Shown: piece by piece, positions 5,899-11,455 of the stretch
Numbering within the stretch: the first letter of the stretch is position 1
Layout of the letters: each line of letters opens with the position of its first letter
Assembly: GCA_003456125.1 (NCBI GenBank)
Contig: DMPD01000042.1
Coordinates: 1-11,751, forward strand
Origin: Cyanobacteria bacterium UBA8156
Lineage (GTDB): Bacteria; Cyanobacteriota; Cyanobacteriia; Pseudanabaenales; Pseudanabaenaceae
Length of the DNA: 11,751 bases
Direction: 5' to 3'
Notes under the pieces: model-generated
The model's database searches: none
The model's input: the letters and a program-made list of their open reading frames with translations, nothing else
Told to the model about the DNA's origin: nothing
Position numbers and translations under genes: made by a program

Positions 5899-7626
5899 CT
5901 ACTCCACCAACCGCAATTCATCCAAATTCCACAAAGGACTGAGAACCGTGGGCTGTACCCCCTCCACCCGATTGCGAATGGCGGTGAGGGCCAACCGGGT
6001 CACCAAGTGAATGACGGGCAATTCCGTTTGCACCACTTTCTGAAATTCGCCGTACAACCGTTTGCGTTCCCCTTCATCGATGGTACCGGCGGCTTGTCGG
6101 AAGAGTGCATCCACCCGCTTTTCCCAATCGCTGACGATCCGGCCGGGAATGGGCGGTTGTCCGGGGGCCGGCCCCAAATTGAACATATGGACGGGGCCAT
6201 CGGAAGCCCACAAGTGGTAGCTGGCATGGGGCTCCACCCCCGCCCCAAACCCCAACATCGCCAATTCCCATTGCCGGGTACCATCCAATTTGTCGATGAG
6301 GGTGGAAAATTCCAGAATTTGGGGATCGATTTGAATGCCGATCGCCCCCAGATCGCTAATGATTTGGGGCATCAAGGCCGGCCCTGCCCCCCCCGTCGAA
6401 GTGGCTAAGGTCAGCCGTACGCGGTTCCCCTCCCCATCCTCCAGTTGACCTTCGGTGTTGTACCGGAAACCGGCCTGCTGCAACAGGGCTTTGGCTTTGG
6501 CGGGATTGTAATCGTAGAAGGGCAACCCCTCGGCCCGGGACAGATAGTAGGGACTGATTTCGGCGATCGGGGAATCCTGGGGCTGACCCAACCCCGCATA
6601 GTAGGAGTTGATCATGTTCTGCCGATCCAGGGCGTAGGCGATCGCCTGGCGAAATTCCCGCTGGGCCAACCACTGGGCTTTGATCGGATCGACGAAGGGT
6701 TTGCCATCGGAGCCCCGCCCCCGATTCAGGTTGAACATCACAAAACTTTTGCTGGAAACTACGCCAGTGTTGTACACGGTGTAGTTGCCGACGGCTTCCA
6801 ACCGTTTCACCAGGGAAAAATTCCGGGCCGGCACGTCGTACACATCCAGCTCTCCCGACCGAAACTTCAGCAATTCCGTATCGAGGTTGGGCACAATCTG
6901 GTACACAAACCGGGGGATATTGGGCAAAGGGGCTTTCCAGTAGTTGGGGTTGCGGCGATACACCAATCGCTGGTTGGGAGAATACTCCGTGAGGGTGTAG
7001 GGCCCGCTGCCCACCAATTGATCTACGGGGGTGTTGATGCCCCAGGTTTCCAAAAATTGGGGTTTGCCCTCGGCATTGGGTTGCAAGGTCTGCGCCAAGA
7101 CGTGTTTGGGCAGGATGGTGGCCCCCCCCACAAACCGCAGAAACGGGGCAAAGGTCTCCGGCAACGTAAAGCGAATGCGGCGATCGTCCAGTTGGGTCAC
7201 CGTCGGAAATTGGCCGTTCACCTGCAAAATGCTGCCCATGCTGCTGGGAATTTTGGGGTTGAACAACACGTCCCGAAAGGTGAACAAAACATCGGTGGCG
7301 GTGAGGGGCTGGCCATCCGACCACCGCAGGTTCTCCCGCAACGTGAAGGTGAGGGTCAACCCGTTGTCGCTGTAGTCCCACCGCTCCGCCAGTTCCGGCA
7401 CGAGGTTGCCCTTGCCATCGTTGCCCACCAGGCTGGCAAACATCAGACCGATCGCCTGGGCACTGTAGGCATCGTTCACCAGGTAGGTGTTCCAGGTTTT
7501 GGGATCGCTGCCGAGGGGCAACACCAGGCGATCGCGCACCAAAGCGGGTCGGCACCCCGACACCAGCAGCGCCAGCACCACCACCAGGGTCAGCCAGACC
7601 CACCCCCATCGTTTTTTGGTCGCCAT
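5899..7626 (-). CDS. ABC transporter substrate-binding lipoprotein, family 5 (peptide/nickel type)
   Basis: The 575-residue protein begins MATKKRWGWVWLTLVVVLAL and continues LVSGC, a good lipobox with Cys25 as the lipidated residue. It is therefore probably anchored to a membrane and faces the periplasm. The mature part is a full-length SBP_bac_5 domain; the signature stretch is AERWDYSDNGLTLTFTLREN with RWSDGQPLTATDV after it (about residues 80-113). This family binds di- and oligopeptides, and some members bind nickel, heme or glutathione, so the ligand cannot be told from sequence alone. No DppB/C permease or DppD/F ATPase gene is adjacent, so its partners must be elsewhere. The start is ATG, 29 bases after the DedA gene. 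It is probably co-transcribed with dedA. Confidence 0.93.
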   Translation of the reverse strand: MATKKRWGWVWLTLVVVLALLVSGCRPALVRDRLVLPLGSDPKTWNTYLVNDAYSAQAIGLMFASLVGNDGKGNLVPELAERWDYSDNGLTLTFTLRENLRWSDGQPLTATDVLFTFRDVLFNPKIPSSMGSILQVNGQFPTVTQLDDRRIRFTLPETFAPFLRFVGGATILPKHVLAQTLQPNAEGKPQFLETWGINTPVDQLVGSGPYTLTEYSPNQRLVYRRNPNYWKAPLPNIPRFVYQIVPNLDTELLKFRSGELDVYDVPARNFSLVKRLEAVGNYTVYNTGVVSSKSFVMFNLNRGRGSDGKPFVDPIKAQWLAQREFRQAIAYALDRQNMINSYYAGLGQPQDSPIAEISPYYLSRAEGLPFYDYNPAKAKALLQQAGFRYNTEGQLEDGEGNRVRLTLATSTGGAGPALMPQIISDLGAIGIQIDPQILEFSTLIDKLDGTRQWELAMLGFGAGVEPHASYHLWASDGPVHMFNLGPAPGQPPIPGRIVSDWEKRVDALFRQAAGTIDEGERKRLYGEFQKVVQTELPVIHLVTRLALTAIRNRVEGVQPTVLSPLWNLDELRLVE

Positions 7627-7655
7627 GCCCTTGCCCCCAAATCGTAGGGCCTATT

Positions 7656-8267
7656 TTATCGGTTGATCCACCGTTGCCAGAGGGGAGGGGCGATCGCCCA
7701 CGTCAGTACCGCCACCAAGGCCAAAATGCCAAACCGGAGCACAACATTCACCAAGTCGGTCAAGGGCAACCACTGTCCCGCCAAAAAGGCGATGCCAGTC
7801 ATCACGGTGCCCCACAATACCGCCCCTAACACATTCCAGAGGAGAAACTGGGGGTAGGGCATCCCGCTGATGCCGGCCAGGGGCCCGGCAAAAATCCGCA
7901 GCAACGTAACAAAGCGCCCCAGAAATACCGCCCGTTCCGCATTCCCGGCAAATTGCTCCCGGGCCTTGGCCCAATCGTTGGCCGGCAATCGAAACAGTTG
8001 GCCAAGGCGCTGCCAGAGGACTTCGCCGCCCCACCGCCCCAACCAATAGCCGCCGCTATCGCCCAAAATAGCCCCGGTCACCGCCGCCAGCCAGACCCCC
8101 CCGATCGCCAGTTTGTGGTTGCCGGCCAAAAATCCCGCCGCCAAGACCAGGGTTTCCCCCGGTAACGGAATCCCCGCATTCTCCAACAAAATCCCGCCGA
8201 ACACCGCTCCATACCCGAATCGCTCGGCGATGTCCAACAACGTCTCCAATTGGAAAATTTCCGACAT
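7656..8267 (-). CDS. DedA family (SNARE-associated/VTT domain) membrane protein
   Basis: This 203-residue protein has the DedA hallmarks: LLENAGIPLPGETLVLAAG (residues 27-45), GDSGGYWLGRWGG (69-81) and GRFVTLLRIFAGPLAG (117-132) followed by MPYPQF. Bacterial DedA proteins act in membrane homeostasis, and some flip undecaprenyl phosphate or phosphatidylethanolamine. Hydrophobic segments lie near residues 18-46, 53-70, 113-135, 140-165 and 172-193. Where many members have Pro in the RFxPxxR motif, this one has Thr121. The ATG at 8267 is preferred because the upstream in-frame extension is Pro/His/Trp-rich, unlike the family, and would cover the gap and the next gene. GGGAG lies four bases before the ATG. 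It sits between DUF2237 and the solute-binding protein. Confidence 0.92.
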   Translation of the reverse strand: MSEIFQLETLLDIAERFGYGAVFGGILLENAGIPLPGETLVLAAGFLAGNHKLAIGGVWLAAVTGAILGDSGGYWLGRWGGEVLWQRLGQLFRLPANDWAKAREQFAGNAERAVFLGRFVTLLRIFAGPLAGISGMPYPQFLLWNVLGAVLWGTVMTGIAFLAGQWLPLTDLVNVVLRFGILALVAVLTWAIAPPLWQRWINR

Positions 8268-8290
8268 GGGGCTCCCGCAACATTTCTTCA

Positions 8291-8310
8291 AGTTTACGGT
8301 AGCGCAAACC
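8291..8310 (-). other. Hairpin in the gap between DUF2237 and dedA
   Basis: As minus-strand RNA, GGUUUGCG and CGUAAACU pair fully (two G-U pairs) around the loop CUAC. The plus-strand RNA would have mismatches at the same places. No U-run follows. It may be a processing or stability element between the two genes. Confidence 0.25.
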
Positions 8311-8322
8311 GGTGGAGAGTGA

Positions 8323-8688
8323 TCAAGTGGGATCGAGGGCGTGTTGCTGCAGGGCGGCCAGGGGGATGTGTTCGAGGGCGGCGGCATGGGTGGCCGCCAA
8401 TACCACCGGTGGGGCCACGCCCGCTTGATGGGCTTCATACCAGCGGGCAGCACACAGACACCAGCGATCGCCCGGTTTCAGCCCCGGAAAATCGTAAGCA
8501 GGCATGGGGGTACTCAAATCGTTGCCACGGGCCTTGGTGAATTCCAAAAATGCCACCGTGACCTGGGCACACACCACGTGCACCCCAAAGTCGCCGCCCC
8601 CGGTATCGCAACAGCCATTCCGATAAAATCCGGTGCGGGGAGCCAAAGAACAGACTTGGAGGCTCCCCCCCAATACGTTGGTACTCAT
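8323..8688 (-). CDS. DUF2237 family protein
   Basis: The 121-residue protein matches the DUF2237 family over its whole length. Hallmarks are NVLGGSLQVCS, TGFYRNGCC (residues 19-27), ARGNDLSTPMPAYDFPGLKPG (53-73, conserved core) and DRWCLCAARW (74-83), then VAPPVVLAATH. Six cysteines are present (13, 26, 27, 40, 77, 79), most at conserved places, which suggests metal binding or redox use; this is inference, as the family has no settled function that I know. There is no signal peptide. The ATG at 8688 is chosen because the family begins here; the frame is open upstream but that part only shadows aroH. The aroH stop is 17 bases upstream, so the two are probably one operon. Confidence 0.9.
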   Translation of the reverse strand: MSTNVLGGSLQVCSLAPRTGFYRNGCCDTGGGDFGVHVVCAQVTVAFLEFTKARGNDLSTPMPAYDFPGLKPGDRWCLCAARWYEAHQAGVAPPVVLAATHAAALEHIPLAALQQHALDPT

Positions 8689-8705
8689 AGATGACCCGAG
8701 CGACG

Positions 8706-9086
8706 TTACGGCAACCGTACCAAATCGGGCCGCAACTCGGAAGCTCCCCGTAAATAAACGTGGCGAATATCTTGCTGGGGTACCAACATATTGACGTGCA
8801 GCAAGACCCGGATGCAACGGGGCAAACTGCCGGACACGGCAAAATGCTGGACATCGACAAAGGGAACAATTTCCCAGTTGGGACGGGAGCGGGCGATCTG
8901 CGCCGGAAACACGGCATCCAGATCGGGCGTTACCGAAAAAGTGGCACTGGCGACTTCGTGGGGGTCAAGGCTGGGGTTGCGGGCTTCCAATTCGGACATC
9001 AATTCCAGAACGGCGGCACGAATGGCCCCATAGGTGTTGGCTTCGGCCGTGGTTGCGCCCCGAATGCCCCGAACTCGCCAGTTCAC
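8706..9086 (-). CDS. aroH: Chorismate mutase, AroH type
   Basis: This enzyme converts chorismate to prephenate for phenylalanine and tyrosine synthesis, as a cytoplasmic trimer in the Bacillus subtilis model. At 126 residues it aligns almost without gaps with that enzyme. RGIRGATT (residues 6-13), TPDLDAVFPA (53-62), CIRVLLHVN (91-99) and IRHVYLRGA with LRPDL are all conserved. By alignment the active-site residues Arg7, Phe57, Arg63, Arg90 and Tyr108 of B. subtilis correspond to Arg9, Phe60, Arg66, Arg93 and Tyr111 here. Catalytic Glu78 is replaced by His81, and Cys75 by Asp78. The start is GTG, which puts RGIRGATT at the expected distance. It is 56 bases downstream of the exported repeat protein gene and just upstream of the DUF2237 gene. 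Confidence 0.93.
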   Translation of the reverse strand: MNWRVRGIRGATTAEANTYGAIRAAVLELMSELEARNPSLDPHEVASATFSVTPDLDAVFPAQIARSRPNWEIVPFVDVQHFAVSGSLPRCIRVLLHVNMLVPQQDIRHVYLRGASELRPDLVRLP

Positions 9087-9142
9087 GCTGTCGCCCCCAA
9101 CCCAATCCGATCGGACTGATTATGGCACAGCTTGTCCCCCTC

Positions 9143-9775
9143 CTACTGGGGCGATCGCCGCCAAGTCCGGTTCTGGGTTTGCCCTTGGCGATTGGTGACC
9201 TGGCCGCTGCCTTCCCAGGTGCCAGGCGCGGTGCGCTGCCCTTCCCCGGTGCCCTGCCGCTGACTGCCATCGCCAAAGTTGACGGCGCGTTGACCACTGC
9301 ACTGGCCGTTGGCGCAACTGCCTTGCCGCTGAAAACCAGTCTGTTGACCTTGGGGCCCGGTGACCGTTCCCTGGTTGCTCCAGGCGTTGCCGGTGCGTTG
9401 CCGCTGCCCTTGCACGTTGTAGGTGTTGGTCTGCCCTCGGCGATTGGTGGTGTTGACGGTGCCGGTGTAGTTGCCTTGGCCATCCCCTTGATAGGTACTT
9501 TGCGAGCCGCTGGTTTGGCCGCCGGGCCAACTGTACTTCCGCTCAATCTCCAGTTGGTTGTTCTCCCAAGTGTAGGTGCTGTCGACACTTGTGGTGTTGC
9601 CGTTGGGGCCGGTCGTGGCGCGGTTCACCGTGCGGCTGTTGCCCTGTTGCGTGGCGTTGGCGGTAGATGTGGTGGTGCCTTTGGGCCCCGTGACCGTAAC
9701 CGTACCGGCGATCGCCGGGGCGATCGGGGTCAGCAACGCCAGAGCCAAGCTCCAAACCAGACTATCGTTCATCAT
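9143..9775 (-). CDS. Exported Gly/Thr/Gln/Asn-rich repeat protein
   Basis: The 210-residue product has a clear signal peptide (MMNDSLVWSLALALLTPIAP, cleavage after AIA at 23), then a low-complexity mature chain rich in Gly, Thr, Gln, Asn and Ser, with basic residues at the end. Motifs recur: TGPKG (29-33), TGPNG (55-59), TGPQG (139-143), and NRRGQT (111) / NRQGQT (195). The last two TGP copies and the two NRxGQT copies are both 84 residues apart, so the mature chain looks like a degenerate duplication. Two cysteines (CANGQC, 154 and 159) may form a disulfide. The ATG at 9775 has a strong ribosome site, AAGGAGGTCA, six bases away. Similar Gly/Thr-rich exported proteins are common but uncharacterised; I assign no function. 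Confidence 0.75.
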   Translation of the reverse strand: MMNDSLVWSLALALLTPIAPAIAGTVTVTGPKGTTTSTANATQQGNSRTVNRATTGPNGNTTSVDSTYTWENNQLEIERKYSWPGGQTSGSQSTYQGDGQGNYTGTVNTTNRRGQTNTYNVQGQRQRTGNAWSNQGTVTGPQGQQTGFQRQGSCANGQCSGQRAVNFGDGSQRQGTGEGQRTAPGTWEGSGQVTNRQGQTQNRTWRRSPQ

Positions 9776-9779
9776 GGGG

Positions 9780-9789
9780 TGACCTCCTT
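9780..9789 (-). promoter_or_regulatory. Strong ribosome binding site
   Basis: The minus strand reads AAGGAGGTCA, almost a full complement to the 16S rRNA tail, six bases before the ATG at 9775. It fixes this start over the upstream in-frame codons and suggests high translation. Confidence 0.75.
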
Positions 9790-9807
9790 GTGGAATCAAA
9801 CAGGGCA

Positions 9808-9827
9808 AAATTTGCGAGGATTTTAGG
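9808..9827. promoter_or_regulatory. Copy 2 of the shared 20-bp element
   Basis: AAATTTGCGAGGATTTTAGG matches 3098-3117 at 18 of 20 bases. The 11-base palindrome GCAAAATTTGC (9805-9815) overlaps its left end. It lies 32 bases upstream of the exported repeat protein gene and overlaps that gene's probable -10. Confidence 0.35.
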
Positions 9828-9846
9828 TTTCTGCCTATTTGGACAA
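9820..9846 (-). promoter_or_regulatory. Candidate promoter of the exported repeat protein
   Basis: On the minus strand, TTGTCC (9846-9841) and TAAAAT (9825-9820) are 15 bases apart, each a fair match to sigma-70 type hexamers; the spacing is short. Confidence 0.3.
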
Positions 9847-9848
9847 GT

Positions 9849-9899
9849 CCTGGCCGTTGCCAGGGCCTGCCCAGTAGCATAAGGGTTCCCGGAATCGGG
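9849..9899. other. Two GC-rich hairpins in the divergent gap
   Basis: CCTGGC-CGTT-GCCAGG (9849-9864) is a perfect 6-bp stem with a tetraloop. CCCG-GAAT-CGGG (9888-9899) is a second, 4-bp stem. Both lie between the two predicted promoters of the divergent genes, and neither is followed by a T-run. Confidence 0.4.
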
Positions 9900-9935
9900 G
9901 GATTGGCGACAGGATGCCTGATGGATTTTGCGTGC

Positions 9936-9965
9936 TTGTTGCAGCCAAACCGAAACCGCTAAGAT
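9936..9965 (+). promoter_or_regulatory. Candidate promoter of the VOC operon
   Basis: TTGTTG (9936-9941) and TAAGAT (9960-9965) are 18 bases apart, and the -10 ends 23 bases before the ATG at 9989. The match to consensus is modest. Confidence 0.3.
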
Positions 9966-9988
9966 TGAGGTCTACAAGGGGAGTTGGT

Positions 9989-10321
9989 ATGGCAGCGCAA
10001 ACCCTCGTTCCCATTCTGTATGCCCGCGATGCGCGGCACTCCGCCCAATGGTACGAGCGTTTGGGGTTTACGGTGACCGGTGAGCATCGGTTTGCCCCAG
10101 ATTTACCCCTGTACCTGTTTTTGCGGTGGGGTGAACTCCAAGTACACCTCTCGGAACATCAGGGCGATGCCCGTCCCGGTACCTTGCTGTACCTGTGGGT
10201 GCCAGCGCTAGACCCAATCGCCCAGGGGTTTGGTGCTACCGTAGAAGACCTGCCATGGGCTCGCCAAGTGGAAATTGCCGATCCCGATGGCAATCGCTGG
10301 CGTATTGGAGAGGAGTTTTAA
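9989..10321 (+). CDS. VOC superfamily protein, bleomycin-resistance/glyoxalase-like
   Basis: The 110-residue protein has one vicinal-oxygen-chelate unit: LVPILYARDARHSAQWYERL (residues 6-25), GFTVTGEHR, LYLFLRWGELQVHLSEHQGD (41-60) and a closing VEIADPDGNRWRIGEEF. The HLSEH and DPDGN segments are typical of the Ble/BRP-like branch, whose dimers bind bleomycin-type drugs or unknown small ligands without needing a catalytic metal. Real drug resistance is not implied; the ligand is unknown. The ATG at 9989 has GGGGAG in front and gives the normal family N-terminus; an upstream in-frame ATG (9914) would add an unrelated 25 residues. It is the first gene of a three-gene operon, four bases before the next start. 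Confidence 0.88.
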   Translation: MAAQTLVPILYARDARHSAQWYERLGFTVTGEHRFAPDLPLYLFLRWGELQVHLSEHQGDARPGTLLYLWVPALDPIAQGFGATVEDLPWARQVEIADPDGNRWRIGEEF

Positions 10322-10325
10322 CCCC

Positions 10326-10646
10326 ATGCTGCCCTGGTTTGCCTGTGTTACCGTACAAGATGTATCCCAACCGCCTGCGATGACCATTCCGGAAACGGCC
10401 CAAGGGGCGATCGCCGCGGCCCGGCAATTGGGGGCCCAGTTGCACAAGGTACCACCCGCATCTTGGACGGTGCAGACGGTGGAAGCCCGCACCTGGCCCA
10501 ACGGTTGTTTGGGATTGGGGGGCCCCGACGAACTGTGTACCCAAGCCCTGGTTCCCGGTTGGCGGATTGTGTTGTCCGATGGTTCCCGTAGTTACGGGTT
10601 CCGCAGCGATCGCCCTGGTCGTCAAGTGCGCCCCGAACCGCAATGA
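10326..10646 (+). CDS. Small conserved protein with WPNGCLGL / CTQALVPGWR motifs
   Basis: The 106-residue product contains TWPNGCLGLGGP (residues 57-67 region), ELCTQALVPGWRIVL (69-83) and SYGFRSDRPGRQVR. I recall this motif set from small, usually exported proteins of unknown function in cyanobacteria and other bacteria. Cys61 and Cys71 are placed to form a disulfide. The N-terminus MLPWFACVTVQDVSQPPAM has no recognisable signal peptide, which is unusual for such a domain. The start is ATG, with AGGAG ten bases ahead inside the end of the VOC gene. The TGA overlaps the ATG of the permease gene (ATGA), so the two are translationally coupled. Function unknown; conservation of the C-terminal half makes it a real gene. 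Confidence 0.8.
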   Translation: MLPWFACVTVQDVSQPPAMTIPETAQGAIAAARQLGAQLHKVPPASWTVQTVEARTWPNGCLGLGGPDELCTQALVPGWRIVLSDGSRSYGFRSDRPGRQVRPEPQ

Positions 10647-11455
10647 AAACCTGGGGTCGGGGGCTGCTGATGGGGGCGATCGCCCTGTTCATGGTCTTAC
10701 CGTTGTTGTGGCTGCTGAGTACGGCCCTCAAAAGTCCGGCGGAAAACCTGTTTCAGCAACCGCCCCGCTGGTGGCCCGAAAATCCCACTTTGGTCAATTT
10801 TCAGGGGGTTTGGCAGGCGGTGCCGTTCCTGCGTTACACCCTCAACAGTACGGTGGTGGCGGTGGGAGCAACGGCTTGCCATGGGGTGCTCTGTGCGTTG
10901 ACGGCCTATCCTTTGGCCCGCATGTCGTTTGTGGGTCGGCGGCCCCTGTTTTGGGCGATCGTGGCTACCAGTGCCATCCCCTTTCAAGTGACGTTGTTGC
11001 CGCTGTACCTGTTGGCCACGGGCTGGGGTCTGAAAAACACCTACCTGGGGCTGATGCTGCCCTATTTGATTTCTCCATTTGGTATTTTTTTGCTCCGCCA
11101 GGCTTTGGCCGGTGTGCCCCAAGAGTTGGAAGAGGCTGCCCGCCTCGACGGTTGTTCGGCCTTGGGCATTTGGTGGGATGTGCTGCTCCCGGCAACCCTG
11201 CCCGCCCAAATTACGGTGGCCCTGATCGCGTTCCTGGGGGTCTGGGGCGATTTCCTCTGGCCCCTGGCCTTGATCGATAACCCCGATCGCCAAACCCTAC
11301 CCCTGGCGATCGCCCAGTTGGCGGGAGCTTTCGGCACCAATTGGCGGTGGGTGGCCGCCGGCTCGGTGCTGGCTTTGCTGCCCGTGGTGGCGTTGTACTT
11401 GGTGGCCCAACGGTTCATCGTACCCGCCGAAACCACCCGCGGCCTCAAGGGCTAA
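10643..11455 (+). CDS. Sugar ABC transporter permease, MalG-like
   Basis: The 270-residue protein is an inner-membrane permease of the carbohydrate CUT1 type. Six hydrophobic segments are visible near residues 8-28, 68-92, 103-125, 134-153, 186-210 and 239-259. The cytoplasmic EAA loop that docks with the ATPase is at 163-183 (EEAARLDGCSALGIWWDVLLP, with the conserved Gly170). A MalG-type protein normally pairs with a MalF-type permease, a binding protein and an ATPase; none is in the window. In cyanobacteria such systems import compatible solutes such as glucosylglycerol, trehalose or sucrose, but the substrate is not readable here. The start overlaps the upstream stop (ATGA) and lacks its own ribosome site, so it depends on coupling. 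An alternative ATG is at 10670. Confidence 0.93.
   Translation: MKTWGRGLLMGAIALFMVLPLLWLLSTALKSPAENLFQQPPRWWPENPTLVNFQGVWQAVPFLRYTLNSTVVAVGATACHGVLCALTAYPLARMSFVGRRPLFWAIVATSAIPFQVTLLPLYLLATGWGLKNTYLGLMLPYLISPFGIFLLRQALAGVPQELEEAARLDGCSALGIWWDVLLPATLPAQITVALIAFLGVWGDFLWPLALIDNPDRQTLPLAIAQLAGAFGTNWRWVAAGSVLALLPVVALYLVAQRFIVPAETTRGLKG

Noticed and set aside
6445..7647. A 400-codon plus-strand frame opposite the solute-binding protein
   Set aside because: His/Gln/Gly-rich shadow product; the minus-strand lipoprotein with lipobox and SBP family 5 motifs is the real gene.
8268..8453. N-terminal extension of the DedA protein
   Set aside because: The added 62 residues are Pro/His/Trp-rich, overlap the DUF2237 gene and have no counterpart in the family.
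8689..8817. N-terminal extension of the DUF2237 protein
   Set aside because: It runs into aroH in another frame; the family starts at the MSTNVLGG segment.
9053..9826. A 257-codon plus-strand frame with hydrophobic Val/Ala/Gly/Leu-rich product
   Set aside because: It is antisense to the exported repeat protein, whose signal peptide and strong ribosome site are convincing. The regular hydrophobic product results from reading Gly/Thr/Gln codons backwards.
5861..9969. Similar CGCTAAGATxGAG strings upstream of the C26 gene (5861-5873, minus) and VOC gene (9957-9969, plus)
   Set aside because: Twelve of 13 bases match, but this is about what chance gives in the intergenic DNA; kept only as weak -10 candidates.
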